Part shown: positions 22,497 to 33,625 of the stretch, in pieces | Layout: each line of letters begins with the position of its first letter | Numbering within the stretch: the first letter of the stretch is position 1 | Assembly (NCBI GenBank): GCA_035236585.1 | Contig: CP141135.1 | Location: forward strand, 6,978,001-7,042,000 | Length of the DNA stretch: 64,000 bases | Reading direction: 5' to 3' | Source of the DNA: Warburgia ugandensis | Taxonomy: Eukaryota; Streptophyta; Magnoliopsida; Canellales; Canellaceae | Position numbers and translations under genes: made by a program | The notes under the pieces: generated by a model | Database searches by the model: none | What the model was told of the DNA's origin: nothing | Seen by the model: the letters and a program-made list of their open reading frames with translations, nothing else

Positions 22497-25400
22497 TGTG
22501 ACATCTTGTGTTTTTACAACACTTTTTCATAAAATCTTTTGTAATTGTGGGGCCCCAAGTTTGAAAAAAAAAAAAACTATTTAGAAACCAAACAACGAAA
22601 ATCAAGTTTTATAAGAAGACCTTAAAAATCCCAAGTGTCATTTTTCTTTTCTTTTATAAAAACAATACAATGATTTTCAGAGGAATGAGTATTGCATTCC
22701 TATTGAAAATTTGGCAAAGTCTCCCTTGTATTTTGGACTCCTTGCATTTAACACATGCAATGCGATAACCTGATAAACACAATATATGCTCAAAATAAAT
22801 AACAGAGACTTCGTCTCCCTCCAAAATCCATACACACACATGTCTATTTAAATTTAAATAAAAAGAAACATTTTTGTAGCTCCAAAATGCTAGGACAAAA
22901 ATCAAAATCCCCAATACCACTCCAGTCACAGTTATATTTTCATAACTCCATTTACATACCCATGAGTAAATAAAGTAAAGTCATATTAAGTACCCAATAC
23001 ATCAATTTATCAAATTGTAAATATATTGCAAACCTGATTATTATACCTGTTATATTCTTTTCTTTATATCTCTATCGCCATCTTCTACTCCCTTTTCCCT
23101 GTTCTATTTCTTCGGACCTAAGACATTGTAAACAATTTACAATGTCTCAGTAAGCTTGCACTTGTGTAGGCAGTTTCAAGATATGAGTTATGCAGTTTTA
23201 AGTCAAAAAAGGAAACACACAATCACATGTTATGCAATTTAACAGAATACAATGTACAATTAGTAATATCATGAACTCTAAAATCTCAATTATGATTTAT
23301 AAATCAAGACCATGCCAAACCAATTCAATTTATCATTTTCAATATCCTTGCACATTGTTTCAAAGACAATGAAAATCTTTGCAAGGTATTTAATAAAGTA
23401 CAAAAGATTTCCAAAACTCAAATCACGCAGCATTTCATAAATACATTCATCCAAACTGGATAGTAAATCATCCTTAAGAATCAATAGATAAAAAGCATTT
23501 AACCTATATAATGCTTCAATAAACTCATTGTGTCTCTATAAACACATACATATAAATATATCCATCATAACCTCTTCGAGGTCTCACGAGCGTAGAAAAC
23601 ACTAAACATCCAGCCATCTACCATTGGTCATAAGTACTCATTATAGACCTAAAATATCAGGGTGTCATGCACCCACGCTATTGCTCAACATACATATGGA
23701 TCTGAAAATAATGGACTCAATGTGCAATGGACAAGAACCAATCAAGTTCGTGGTTATTACGTCGATACCAAGCAGATAGACTCCTTGGACCGTAAGAGTT
23801 CCCCATAGCAAAATCTTGTAGCTCGACGGCCCACTTGGGACCGCCCACTAGGACCAACTAGGGCTATCAAGCACCCATTTTCATGGTCAGGTATCCAATA
23901 CACAAACAATTTAAGAAGGAGGAGGATAATCAGTCCTCAATATTCCTAGCACAGTGTCCACCGGCTCTAATATGTCCGTCATAATGTAATAATACTAGGC
24001 ATTATCACATGTGATATAACCGATAAAATCATAAAAATCCATGCACTATTGAAAACATGCAATTTAAATTTCACTATACTGTATAGCCATATAAAAGCAA
24101 CCCTCACCAGGGGTCAATTGAGAATTATGCATTCCACGTTTCATAATTGATAAAGTCCATGTAATTTCATATATATTTTTATGCATAATTTTCAAATTTG
24201 ATAGTAAAACAACATGGACTTCCAAACTAATAAGTTGCATGAGACACAAGCATGCTAATTGCATAATTCAAAAATGTCAAAATTCCAAATATTAAGCATT
24301 CTCAAACATGACAGAGGAATCGTCAATGGTTTTCATATTTCTCAAAAACAGCTCGATGTTAAAACTACCTATGTCCTTGGCAAATTTTTCATTAGTTCTT
24401 CCTCTTTAGGTTTAGCCTTAAACTTAACTTCAATTTGGTCAAGCTGTGCTTGAAATTGTGTACGCATCCAACATCTAAATCCCCATATCAACATAGAATC
24501 ATATAAGCATCTAAGTCATGCTTAAATCTAATTAATGTATAAAATTTACTTTTCAAGAAGCATTTACAACACAATTGAGGACCTCATACTTGAGTGTCCT
24601 TCGCCATTTATAGATTAGATTACTCATCTGAACATAATCCTACTATTTAGATTAAACTCTCATATTTCATACAATTCCTTAAAAATTTGCACCCTGATCT
24701 TAAAATTTCAAAGTATCTTAGCCTAATAAAGGTCAAGGTACGCAACGGTGGTGTTTGATCGCCAATCGGACCTTTGTCAGGCCCTAATCCTCCACTGTTT
24801 GATCCAACGGTTCAGATTTATTCGATGAATTTCCATCAAATCTTTAATTTATGGCATATTCTAGTTAATTTAATGATCCAAAACTTATCCATGGCATCTG
24901 ATCATCGATCAGGTGTCAACAAGTCACTATGTGAACAGTACCCGATCGGATGGCTAAGATTTTTTTTTATTGGTTTTCAGCCTAGATCTGCTACTTTAGT
25001 TGAATTCAAGCTATAATAAGTACTTACTTACCTAATCCTAGGTTCAAATTAAGAAATGAACGGTTAGATTGTCCCTAAACTTAGATTTAGCATGGAACCA
25101 TATGGATTTAGGAAAATACATCAAATCAATAGTTGGATTCTTCAGATCTTACCTTCTAAGATTGTTACCATGCTTTTCTCTCTCCTGGATGTGTAGATTT
25201 ATCACTATTTTGCAGTGAAACCCTCCAATCACATTGCACGCACTGTTCCTCTCCGATCAAAGGTCTAGATTATCTCAAATTCCCCAATCACCTTAGGGGA
25301 TTTGTTCGTCTCACCATGCTGGACCAAATGATCTGCTAAGATCGTCGATCTAAGCTAAAGTCGTCTCCAGTGATGATCTGAAAATCCAGCAAATTTGAAA

Positions 25401-25685
25401 CCCCAATATTTTCCTTCTTCTCCAGCGTGGGTGAGTTTCTAAGCGTGAAAACCCGACTCCCACTCTCTTCTCTCTTTTCCTCTTCTTTCTCTTCTTTTCT
25501 CTTCTTCTCCCCTATTGTCGGGTCTCTTCTTCGTGCTTTTTTTTTTCTTTTGTTTGTTGATTTTGGGAAGATAGACCCAACGACTCCGTCGGTTTCCTTA
25601 AGTGGTGGGTGCTCGTATCAAATACGGCCCCCTCTATTTAAGGCCTTTTGTCTTTCTTTTTCTTTTTCTTTTTTTAAATGTTACA
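22497..25685 (-). mobile_element. Solo LTR, minus strand, target duplication TTATG
   Basis: A 3189-bp block starting TGTGACATC and ending ATGTTACA, with the 5-bp direct repeat TTATG at 22492-22496 and 25686-25690. It has no protein-coding content. Orientation comes from similarity of its minus strand to the LTR at 43052-47571: a 'GCTTACTGAGACATTGTAAA' type segment near 23150 corresponds to 'GCTTGCTGAGACATTG' near 47032, and a GGGTG…TGACAC segment near 23670 also matches. Two LTRs and an internal region are absent, so it is a solo LTR left by recombination. The length fits the long LTRs of Tekay/Del-like Ty3/gypsy elements. Confidence 0.8.
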
Positions 25686-25690
25686 TTATG

Positions 25691-26741
25691 TTTGTGATGA
25701 TGGTGTGATGACACAACATGTATCTCATGCATGTCATTAGTATATTTTGAGACTCTTGAGAGGTAGAGTCTAGTAAGAAGGGTTCTTGGGTATCTTGGAT
25801 TGGGTCCAAACGTTCTAATGATATGTTGTTTAAAGACTATTATGACTACCTTTGATTTTAACTATTGAATTTATTGATGTGAGAGGTGCATGCATATGAA
25901 ATTTTTATTTCATAACTTGAGGTTTTATTTAAAGAAAATGATCATTGTTTTTCTTCCAAATGATTGAATTATGCTATTTATTTCATGTAAGCCCTTTCTT
26001 GTTATTTTAGAGGCTCTACATTATTTTTCATAGTCCTTCACTAAGCTTTTGTCCCAAAAGGCTCACCCCTCTACCTCCAAGTGATTAAAGTTGGCATGTC
26101 TCTTGAGCACATACATAGGACTAAGCGAGCTTGATAGCTTTATGTGAGTTGGCATCCTCAACATTCATTTTCATGAGTAGATAATAGCATAAGGGTTGGG
26201 GATTAAGTGTCTTGGTTATATTTTGAGACTGAATTATGCAATAAAATACTGAGAGTTTATTTTTGAAAGCTTGTATTCTTGAGTGTCTTATGATTTGATG
26301 AAATTATTACTTTGAAATACAATCATGGTTTATTATAACAAGATTGTATTTCTTTAATGAACTTGAGATTTAATTACTTATGTAGCATTATTACATTGCA
26401 TTGTATAAGTTGAGTGTCCTTGAATAGCTTATCTAAATTGTGATGTGTGATTCTGTAGAAAAGTTGCATCTCATATAGATGGCCCTCGATGCACAAATAT
26501 GTAGAGTTTCATACTTGGGTAAAGGCTTGGCTAAGGGATGGGTCGTTACACGTTCAAATAATTTAATTATGCAAGTTAAAATATTATCTAACAAAGATAT
26601 GAATATGATTGTTGAAAAACAATCACCTCAAAGTTTTAATGCTTTACCTTTGCTCATATATATTTTAGATTAAATAAATTTAGACATGATTCAATATTCC
26701 TGTGCAAGTTTAGTCAGCCAATTATTGAGGTATAAGACTAT
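25691..26741 (+). other. Probable LTR-type sequence, right part
   Basis: Continuation of the sequence left of the solo LTR. It ends in GGATGGGTCGTTACA at 26553, which looks like an LTR terminus. No gene is seen. The 26479-26673 open frame spans this terminus and has no homology. Confidence 0.35.
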
Positions 26742-27279
26742 TGAATGAACTAGCACCCATAATCAAGATGTACACAAATAATAAAAGAAAATAAATTGCT
26801 CATAGACACATAGCAAAATTGGGTTCGTAGTGTGCCTACTCCAAAAAATCACTCTTATTTAATATGCAAAAACAAATAAAATAAAGTATAAAACTACTAG
26901 TTTTGATCAATCCCAAAAATCCAAAATCCCATGTACACTCTCCTCTCTTTCCTTCTCTTAAAACCCTTTAAGAAGATTAGAATGATCCCAACTAGGTTCG
27001 TTCCTAGAGCCTAGGAAGCATAAGCCAAGAGAAAACCACTTTCTCTTTAAGTTTTCCTTTGTTTCCATCTTTTTAGTCACTTGAAATTACTAATAGAAAG
27101 GTTGTACGCGGCTTTATACAAGGACTTATATAAACCCTCAATAACCTCCTTCTAAGATTCTAAACAACTAAGGAAATGTCTCTCTTATGCCACATCCTAA
27201 AGAGAAAATTGCTTATCTTAGGAAACATAACAAAAGGGGATCACTCACCAAAAAGTGATAACTTGAGACATTTCGTACA
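26742..27279 (-). repeat. 3' LTR of the copia element
   Basis: About 538 bp, TG…CA ended. It aligns along its length with 31273-31760 (shared phrases AAAGAAAATAAAT, AAACTACTAG, TATATAAACCCTCAAT). The LTRs differ by many substitutions and small indels, so the insertion is old. Confidence 0.8.
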
Positions 27280-28016
27280 ACAATCTCTACCTTGTCTTAA
27301 TTACAGCTACTTTGAAAATGTTTGCAATCATCCTCCCACCTCTAAAGCCAAGAGGAAATCTTACCATACCTCTAACTTGTGATAGTCCCCCTATCTTCAA
27401 CAAGTAATGTTTGAACTTCTTCATAGGATTATACTTTGTAAGTATGTCACTACGTTCTCTTTTATGTAAAACTTCTTAAGAAATAGCTCTCATGTAAAAA
27501 TTCAATCATGCATCTTGTGATGCCTCACATCTATGTGTTTATCCCTTTCATTGTACGCCTATTTCAACCCAAGCTAAGTCAACAACCCCTTTAACCATAA
27601 AGCTTCTTTTCCTACTTTTGTGGCTGTTATATACTCTATTTTTGTTGTGAATAATGTTATGATAGACAGCAACATAAATTTCCAACAATAGACTTTATAG
27701 CTAGTGTAAACACAAACCTTATAGTAAATCTCCTCTCCTCCAAGTCTCTTGCATAATCAGCATCTACATATCTAATTATAGCCCATGACACTTGTTGTCT
27801 TTCAAACATAATGTTATAATTCTTAGTACCTCTCAAATATCTTATAATCTACTTTACTATATATAGTGCCCATTCCTTGGATTGGCCATATATTTGCTAA
27901 CCACACTAACTACATGCGAAATGTGAAGCCCTGTGCATTCCATTGCATACGTAAGACAACTTACTACATTTGTGCATGGCTCTCTAGACATATACTTGAC
28001 CTTATTATCATGGGAA

Positions 28017-28398
28017 TTACTTAGAAGACCACTTGAAATAATTTGCTAAAGGAGTGCTTACTAATTTAGCATCATTCATCTTAAACATGTCCAACACCTT
28101 CTCAATATACTTCTTTTGAGAAAGGTACAACTTTCCTACAACTTTGTCTGTATGCATTTCTGTCACAAGGATCTTCTTTATAGCACCTATAAATATACTT
28201 AATGTCAAATTCCTTGCTCAACAATGACTTCAAAAGATCTATTTTAGATGTTTGCTTTGCAGCAATCAATATGTCATTGACATATATCATTAATATAGCA
28301 TAAGAACCATCAGTCAAAACCTTAAAGTAAGCATAACAATCATAATCACAATGGTTGTAGCCAATCTGGACTCTATGAGAATAAAATATTTGTCCCAC
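28017..28398 (-). pseudogene. Copia reverse transcriptase fragment
   Basis: Two overlapping frames carry RT sequence: 'AILMIYVNDILIAAK' (the YVDD catalytic box reading YVND), 'LLKSLLSKEFDIK', then 'KLYLSQKKYIEKVLDMF' and 'LVSTPLA'. The frame breaks between them (about 28200). The first catalytic-box aspartate is replaced by Asn, so even this piece would not be active. Confidence 0.8.
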
Positions 28399-30057
28399 TG
28401 TCGTGGAGATTGCTTTAAGCCATAAAGTGACCTCTTCGACCTACGCATGAGGTTCTCCTTCCCAAGAACTTTAAATCCTTAAGTTACTCTATGTAAATAT
28501 CTTCTTCCAAGTTTCCATAAATAAAAATTATCTTTACTTCAAGCAGATCAAGTTCTATATCGAACTCTGCAATCATAACAAACAACATAGTGATAAGTAT
28601 GCTTCACAACTTGTGTGAGGATCTCATTGTAATTAACTCCTTCCTTATATGAATATCCATTTGCAAGTAATCTTGCCTTGAATTTTTTTGCCTTCTTTTT
28701 TTGTCAACGCCTCTTTTCTTTTTAACACCCACTTGCAATCTATAGCCTTTTTTCCCTCTGGTAGTTCAACCAATTCCTAAGTTTCATTCTTTTGAAGTGA
28801 CTCAATCTCCTCCTTTATATATATTATCTACTTATCCTTATCCTTATATGATATAGAATCCTAAAGGGAAGATGGATCCTTGCTACTTATTACTGAAGAA
28901 AAAGATAGCATATCTTCGAAAACATATCTCTCCATAGCTTGATAGTTTATCTCAGTTTGCTTTTGGCTATGCTCTCATGCTCTTGTGGTTGTTGAATATC
29001 CCAACTAGATGAGTTGTCTTCTGCTACTTTCGTCTCATCTAGCTCCACCTTAATTGAAAGTTTCTTAGCATCATCTACTGCCTCTAACTTGTCTTTGCTT
29101 TTGCTAGCTTTCCTTCATCATTAGGGATTTTCAAATATGACATCCATATTGATGATAATTAACTTTCTATGAACATGAGTCCCATAGGTTGTATCCTTTT
29201 ACTCCTTTCTCATAGCCAAGAAATATACACTTTATCGACTTATAGTCCACTTTGCATATAGACATAGTAGGACACAAAGATCCTTAGTGTAGAGTAATCA
29301 ACATCTCTTCTTGTCCATGCTTCCTCTACCACATTATAATCAATCACTATAAATGGTGATCAATATGTTAACAACATAACACACAATTTGATTGCTTCAC
29401 CCAAAAACTCTTCAACAACTGTGCAAACAATCTCATGCACCTTGCTCCTCTAAAAGAGTTCTATTTGTATGCCTTTAAATCTGTCTTGTTGTAGAGTCCT
29501 TGAAGTAATGAAGTGTTTGGTGATACCTTCATTACTCCCATGAAATTTTTTCCTTGTACTCTATCTTATTGTCTAACCTGAGACACTTTATCTGTTCAGT
29601 ATATGATTTTTTGCTTTTACCTTTTACTACTTAAACCTAGTGAAAACATCATTTTTCTCCTTAATAATGTAGACCTAGAATTTCCTAGAGAAGTCATCAA
29701 TGAAGCACACAAAATACCATCCTCTCCCTATTGATGTCATCAACACAGGCCCTTAGACATACGAAGGTACATAGTCAAGAATACCACTACTTCTATTGAT
29801 TGTTATTTTAAACCTTAGCCTAAACTACTTCCTATAAACACAATATATGTAGTAGTCTAACTTACATGACTTTACTCCCTTCAACAACTTTCTTTTATAA
29901 AGTTTCATCATGCTACACTCACTCATATGCCCCAATTACATATTTCACAATTTTGTGTCATATGTGCAGGAATATTAAAGTGAAGAGACAGTAGTCGTAC
30001 TCCCTATCATCTACATGCAACTGTACTCCCTCTCATCTTGTATGTATTTCTTATTTT

Positions 30058-30360
30058 CTATAGCTTAATCAAAACCATAGCCCCTTTGTTCACTTTTAGA
30101 ACTCTACCTATTGTTGTATATGTGCAATTGTTGGATTCTAAAGTACATAGGGATATCAAATTTTTCTTCATCTTGGGTACATGTCTAACATTACCCAAAG
30201 TTGTCATAGCCTCATCAAATATTTTGATTTTAACCATACCTATCGTAATGACCTTGCATGTCATATCATTCTCCATTAGGACAAAACCAAAGTTGTAAGA
30301 TTTGTAACTATTAGCCCATTCCCTATTTGGACATGTATGGAATGAACATCTACAATCCAT
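30058..30360 (-). pseudogene. Copia gag-pol protease-region fragment
   Basis: A 100-codon frame containing 'CSFHTCPNREW', 'VKIKIFDEAMTTLGNVRHVP' and 'KKNLISLCTLES', which is the protease to pre-integrase region of copia polyproteins. The expected DSG active site reads DCR, so the aspartyl protease is dead. Confidence 0.75.
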
Positions 30361-31272
30361 AATTCATGCATTAGCAAAGTAATCCATTCATGAAGAGACT
30401 AAGAGCAAGTCTCCTTCATCTATTTTTTTCTTTTACTAAACTTGCTTAACTAGATAATTTGTCATTCTTCTCTTCTTTATCCTTCTGTCGCTTAGGGTAG
30501 TCTCTCTTGAACTGTCCTTTCAAATAGCAAAAGTAACACTCAACTTCCTTCATCCTTAACTTTGATCTTGAGCTATTCATTTTTTATTAAGATTTCTCCT
30601 TAGTCCTTCATCAACCTTAACTTGACTTTATCACAAATCCTTTTACCTTAGAATTCATTTCCTCTACTATGTTGCTTCCTTATCATATTAGATATAAGAG
30701 CGGTAGCCACCTCATTTGCTTTAATATTCTCCTTTCTAAACAATAAGATAGTGACTAGATGATCATAGAAATGGGGTTCAAAGCCAATAACACCAATGTC
30801 TTGTCTACTTCATCAATCTTTATGTTGACTCTCAATAAAATTACTAATCAATTTATTGAATGCATTAAGATGCTCTCTCAAATTTGTCCATTCTACCATC
30901 TTTAGGGTATATACTTTCTTCTTCAAATACAATTTATTTGTTAGAGATTTTGTCATATATAAATTCTCCCACAACTTCAATTGTGACTTCTCATCGAACA
31001 CATTGTATATAACCTCATCTGAGAGATATATAACAGAATGCTGCTCATAGCTTATGTCCCAAGCTTCTTCTATACATCATCATCCATCTTTCTAGGTCTT
31101 TTTGAAGTCAATGCATCGATTTGATCTTGATGAGTTAAGAGAACTTTTACTTTCCACTATCAAATATTGAACTTATTCTCCAATCAAATTTCTTCATCTT
31201 AAAGATCAACCCTTCTGTCTTTATGATCATTATTGTAGATCACCAACCCTAGTTCATGGCTCTGATATTAAT

Positions 31273-31760
31273 TGCTGAAGAAACTAGCAACTATGATCAA
31301 GTTGTGTACAAATAACCAAAGAAAATAAATCACTCATAGAGACAATAAATTTGTGTGGTTCAGTTGTGTGGTTACTCCATAAATTTACCCCTATTCAGTA
31401 TGAGAAATTAAAAAATAAAGTACAAAACTACTAGTTTGGATTAGTTCCACAAATACTCTTTTCCTCTCTCGAAACCCTCTAAGAAGAACCTTAGAAAACA
31501 CAAACTAGGAGAAAAATACTTTCGCTTAAGTTTCATCTCTCTCCATCTTTCCAATCACTTAAAAGATTACTAGTAGAATGATCGTATTAGGGTTTTACAA
31601 GGGTTTATATAAACCCTCAATGATCTCCTTTCTAACATTTCAAAACAACTTAGGAGATCACTCTCTTACCCCACTTTCTAAATAGAAAATTATTAATCCT
31701 AGGAAATCTAACAAGTGGGTTGCACTCACCAAAAGGCAGTGAGCTAAGATTTTCTGTACA
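31273..31760 (-). repeat. 5' LTR of the copia element
   Basis: About 488 bp, the partner of 26742-27279. Its inner edge (TGCTGAAGAAACTAGC) lies two bases from the PBS, and its outer edge ends in GTACA as in the other copy. Confidence 0.8.
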
Positions 31761-31833
31761 CTGAAAACAGGTCATCAAGGTACTATTGAATCTATTAATG
31801 TAATAACTAAGATATTTATATTTCTACAAAAGC

Positions 31834-31880
31834 AAGGTACCTTTGGCGCAATGGTAAAGTATATATATATATATATATAT
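31834..31880 (+). repeat. SINE head fragment plus (AT)n
   Basis: 'CCTTTGGCGCAATGGTAAAGT' matches the first ~25 bases of the Au-like SINEs and is followed directly by an AT microsatellite (31859-31880). No SINE body follows, so this is a truncated remnant expanded into a simple repeat, or coincidence. Confidence 0.45.
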
Positions 31881-33568
31881 TTTTTGGATATTCAAACTAA
31901 GAAGATAAGTTGGGGCATGGCTTGTCTATAACACTTCACTAGGAAATAAGTTATTTGTACCATACAAAATATGCACCTCCCTTGTACTTTTTACTAAGAT
32001 TGTTCTTTCTGTGGAAACTTGAAGTTGTAATATAGTTTTCATTGGTTTGATATGTAGTTATATACAAGCAACCCATCGGCCAAAAAATTTACCAAGGAGA
32101 GTTATAGTGCATTACCTACCCAATTTGCAGTGTATTTTGGATAGAATGAAAGAAACATTTGCTATGTATTTATCTTGGGAAAGGAATTAATAAAGCATAA
32201 GGGGCAAGAAGCCCAAAAATGTGCCCCTCTTAATTTCTTCATGATGCTAAAACACATACACACATTTTATTTCTCAAACATCATCAATAAATTAGATTTC
32301 TAATTACATTCAACCTTATTCTCTCTCTCTCTCTCTCTTTCTAAAAAGCTATAAATGCATTTTAAGAAAAATTAGAAGTTACCTCTCTACCTCTCATTCT
32401 CTATGCGTGAATACTTAGTAATTTTTATCTTTTTAATACTAGATTCTATAATTTTTTAAAAGATAATTAATCTATACTTACTATCCCTATTATATATAAA
32501 AGAAACTCTCAGTCAACTAATAACCAACTTAGGGGAGTAATATTAGTACATCTACATAGTTTGTGGTATATTTTAAGTAGAACAAAAAAGAATATAACGA
32601 AATACTAACTATAAATAGCTATGCTATATAATGGAATAATGGGGCACAAGCAACCGAACAAACAAATGAAGCATAGGGAGAATGTATCTACTTAGAAAAC
32701 GGCATTTTGAAACAGGAGAAACAACATTTTGAAAATAAGTGGGAGGCAGTATTGAAAGAAAAATAAACTATACACAAAAAGTGAACTTTCACCGATGATA
32801 TTTTACCCCTGCTAAAAATAAAAAATTACCGTTAAAAGATATATTATCCTAATCTTACACTTACATGTGTACATGTTTTGTCACACATCCACTTGGCGAA
32901 GGCGCTATTGAGATTGAGATGGAGATGACGGCCTCCAACCTGTGACCAGGTGGACAAAGGGACTGCTTCCTCGAGTCTGTGAGCTAGTGAATGAGGCTCC
33001 TTTCTTCTATCACCACTGGATCCAAGTCTGATTACAAATTCCTCATGGGAGCAACAAGATGCCAAAAAGACCAAAAGAAAGAAAAAAGACTCTAGTGGGA
33101 AAGTTTGTAAGAAAATATCTACCATCTCTCCTTGCTTGCTCAAACGCCAGAGAAAAATAACGAAAGGGAAATTTGTGATCCTGCTTTCTCACCCTTTCAC
33201 ATCCTATGATCCAGAACTTTCATCCATGACCTCTCGTCTGCCTTCCCATTTTTCCTTTCCCCATAATATTCCCATGTCAAAACACGAACCTCATCTGACT
33301 GCTTGGAGATAATACACCCCACGTTGAAGCATGCCAACGACACCCAAAATCCTAGCACCCTAGCAACGGTCAAATCCCGATCTAGCTTATATTCATTCCC
33401 AGTCGTCTCTCTCTGCGCATAGGTTACTTAAATACACAAACCCCCTCCGCGTTCCCTGAGAAAACACCCTCCTCATATCCAACGATAGCCCAATTTAGAT
33501 TTGCCGGGAAAGGATAGGTAGATAGAGTCCTTGAGAGAGCAAATTCTGTGAACAAAATTACCACCTAA

Positions 33569-33571
<3 letters not shown>
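31881..33571. other. Intergenic and upstream region of FtsH
   Basis: AT-rich to about 32,800, with a short CT run at 32321-32338. The last ~300 bp are more GC-balanced and should hold the FtsH promoter. A TTAAATAC sequence at 33428-33435 is a weak TATA candidate and CCACGTTG near 33318 a weak ACGT-core site. A 99-codon minus-strand frame at 32844-33143 has a hydrophobic stretch (FFFLLVFLASCC) but no recognisable family and is not called. Confidence 0.4.

Positions 33572-33619
<48 letters not shown>
33572..33619 (+). repeat. (AG)24 microsatellite in the FtsH 5' leader
   Basis: A perfect 48-bp AG run ending six bases before the FtsH start codon at 33626. Since the ATG lies just downstream, the run is very probably transcribed as part of the 5' leader. 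Confidence 0.9.
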
Positions 33620-33621
<2 letters not shown>

Positions 33622-33625
33622 CTAA

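Larger units (their letters stand above)
26742..31760 (-). mobile_element. Ty1/copia LTR retrotransposon, degenerate
   Basis: About 5.0 kb, with two diverged LTRs, a primer-binding site and the canonical copia order on the minus strand. From the 5' end: a PBS resembling TGGTATCAGAGC (31259-31270, 10 of 12 positions); gag with a UBN2-like segment (about 31001-30813) and a decayed zinc knuckle near 30482-30541 (CYFCYLKGQFKRDYPK, two ligands lost); protease-region homology (30360-30058, 'SFHTCPNREW' and 'RHVPKMKKNLISL'); RT (28398-28017); and RNase H ('YVDADYARDLEERRFT', about 27700-27795). A purine tract at 27281-27297 abuts the 3' LTR. Many stops and frameshifts make it inactive. No target duplication was confirmed. 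Confidence 0.85.

Noticed and set aside
32844..33143. 99-codon minus-strand frame with a hydrophobic stretch, upstream of FtsH
   Set aside because: A signal-peptide-like segment alone is weak evidence; no homology, no supporting exon, and it lies in probable promoter DNA.
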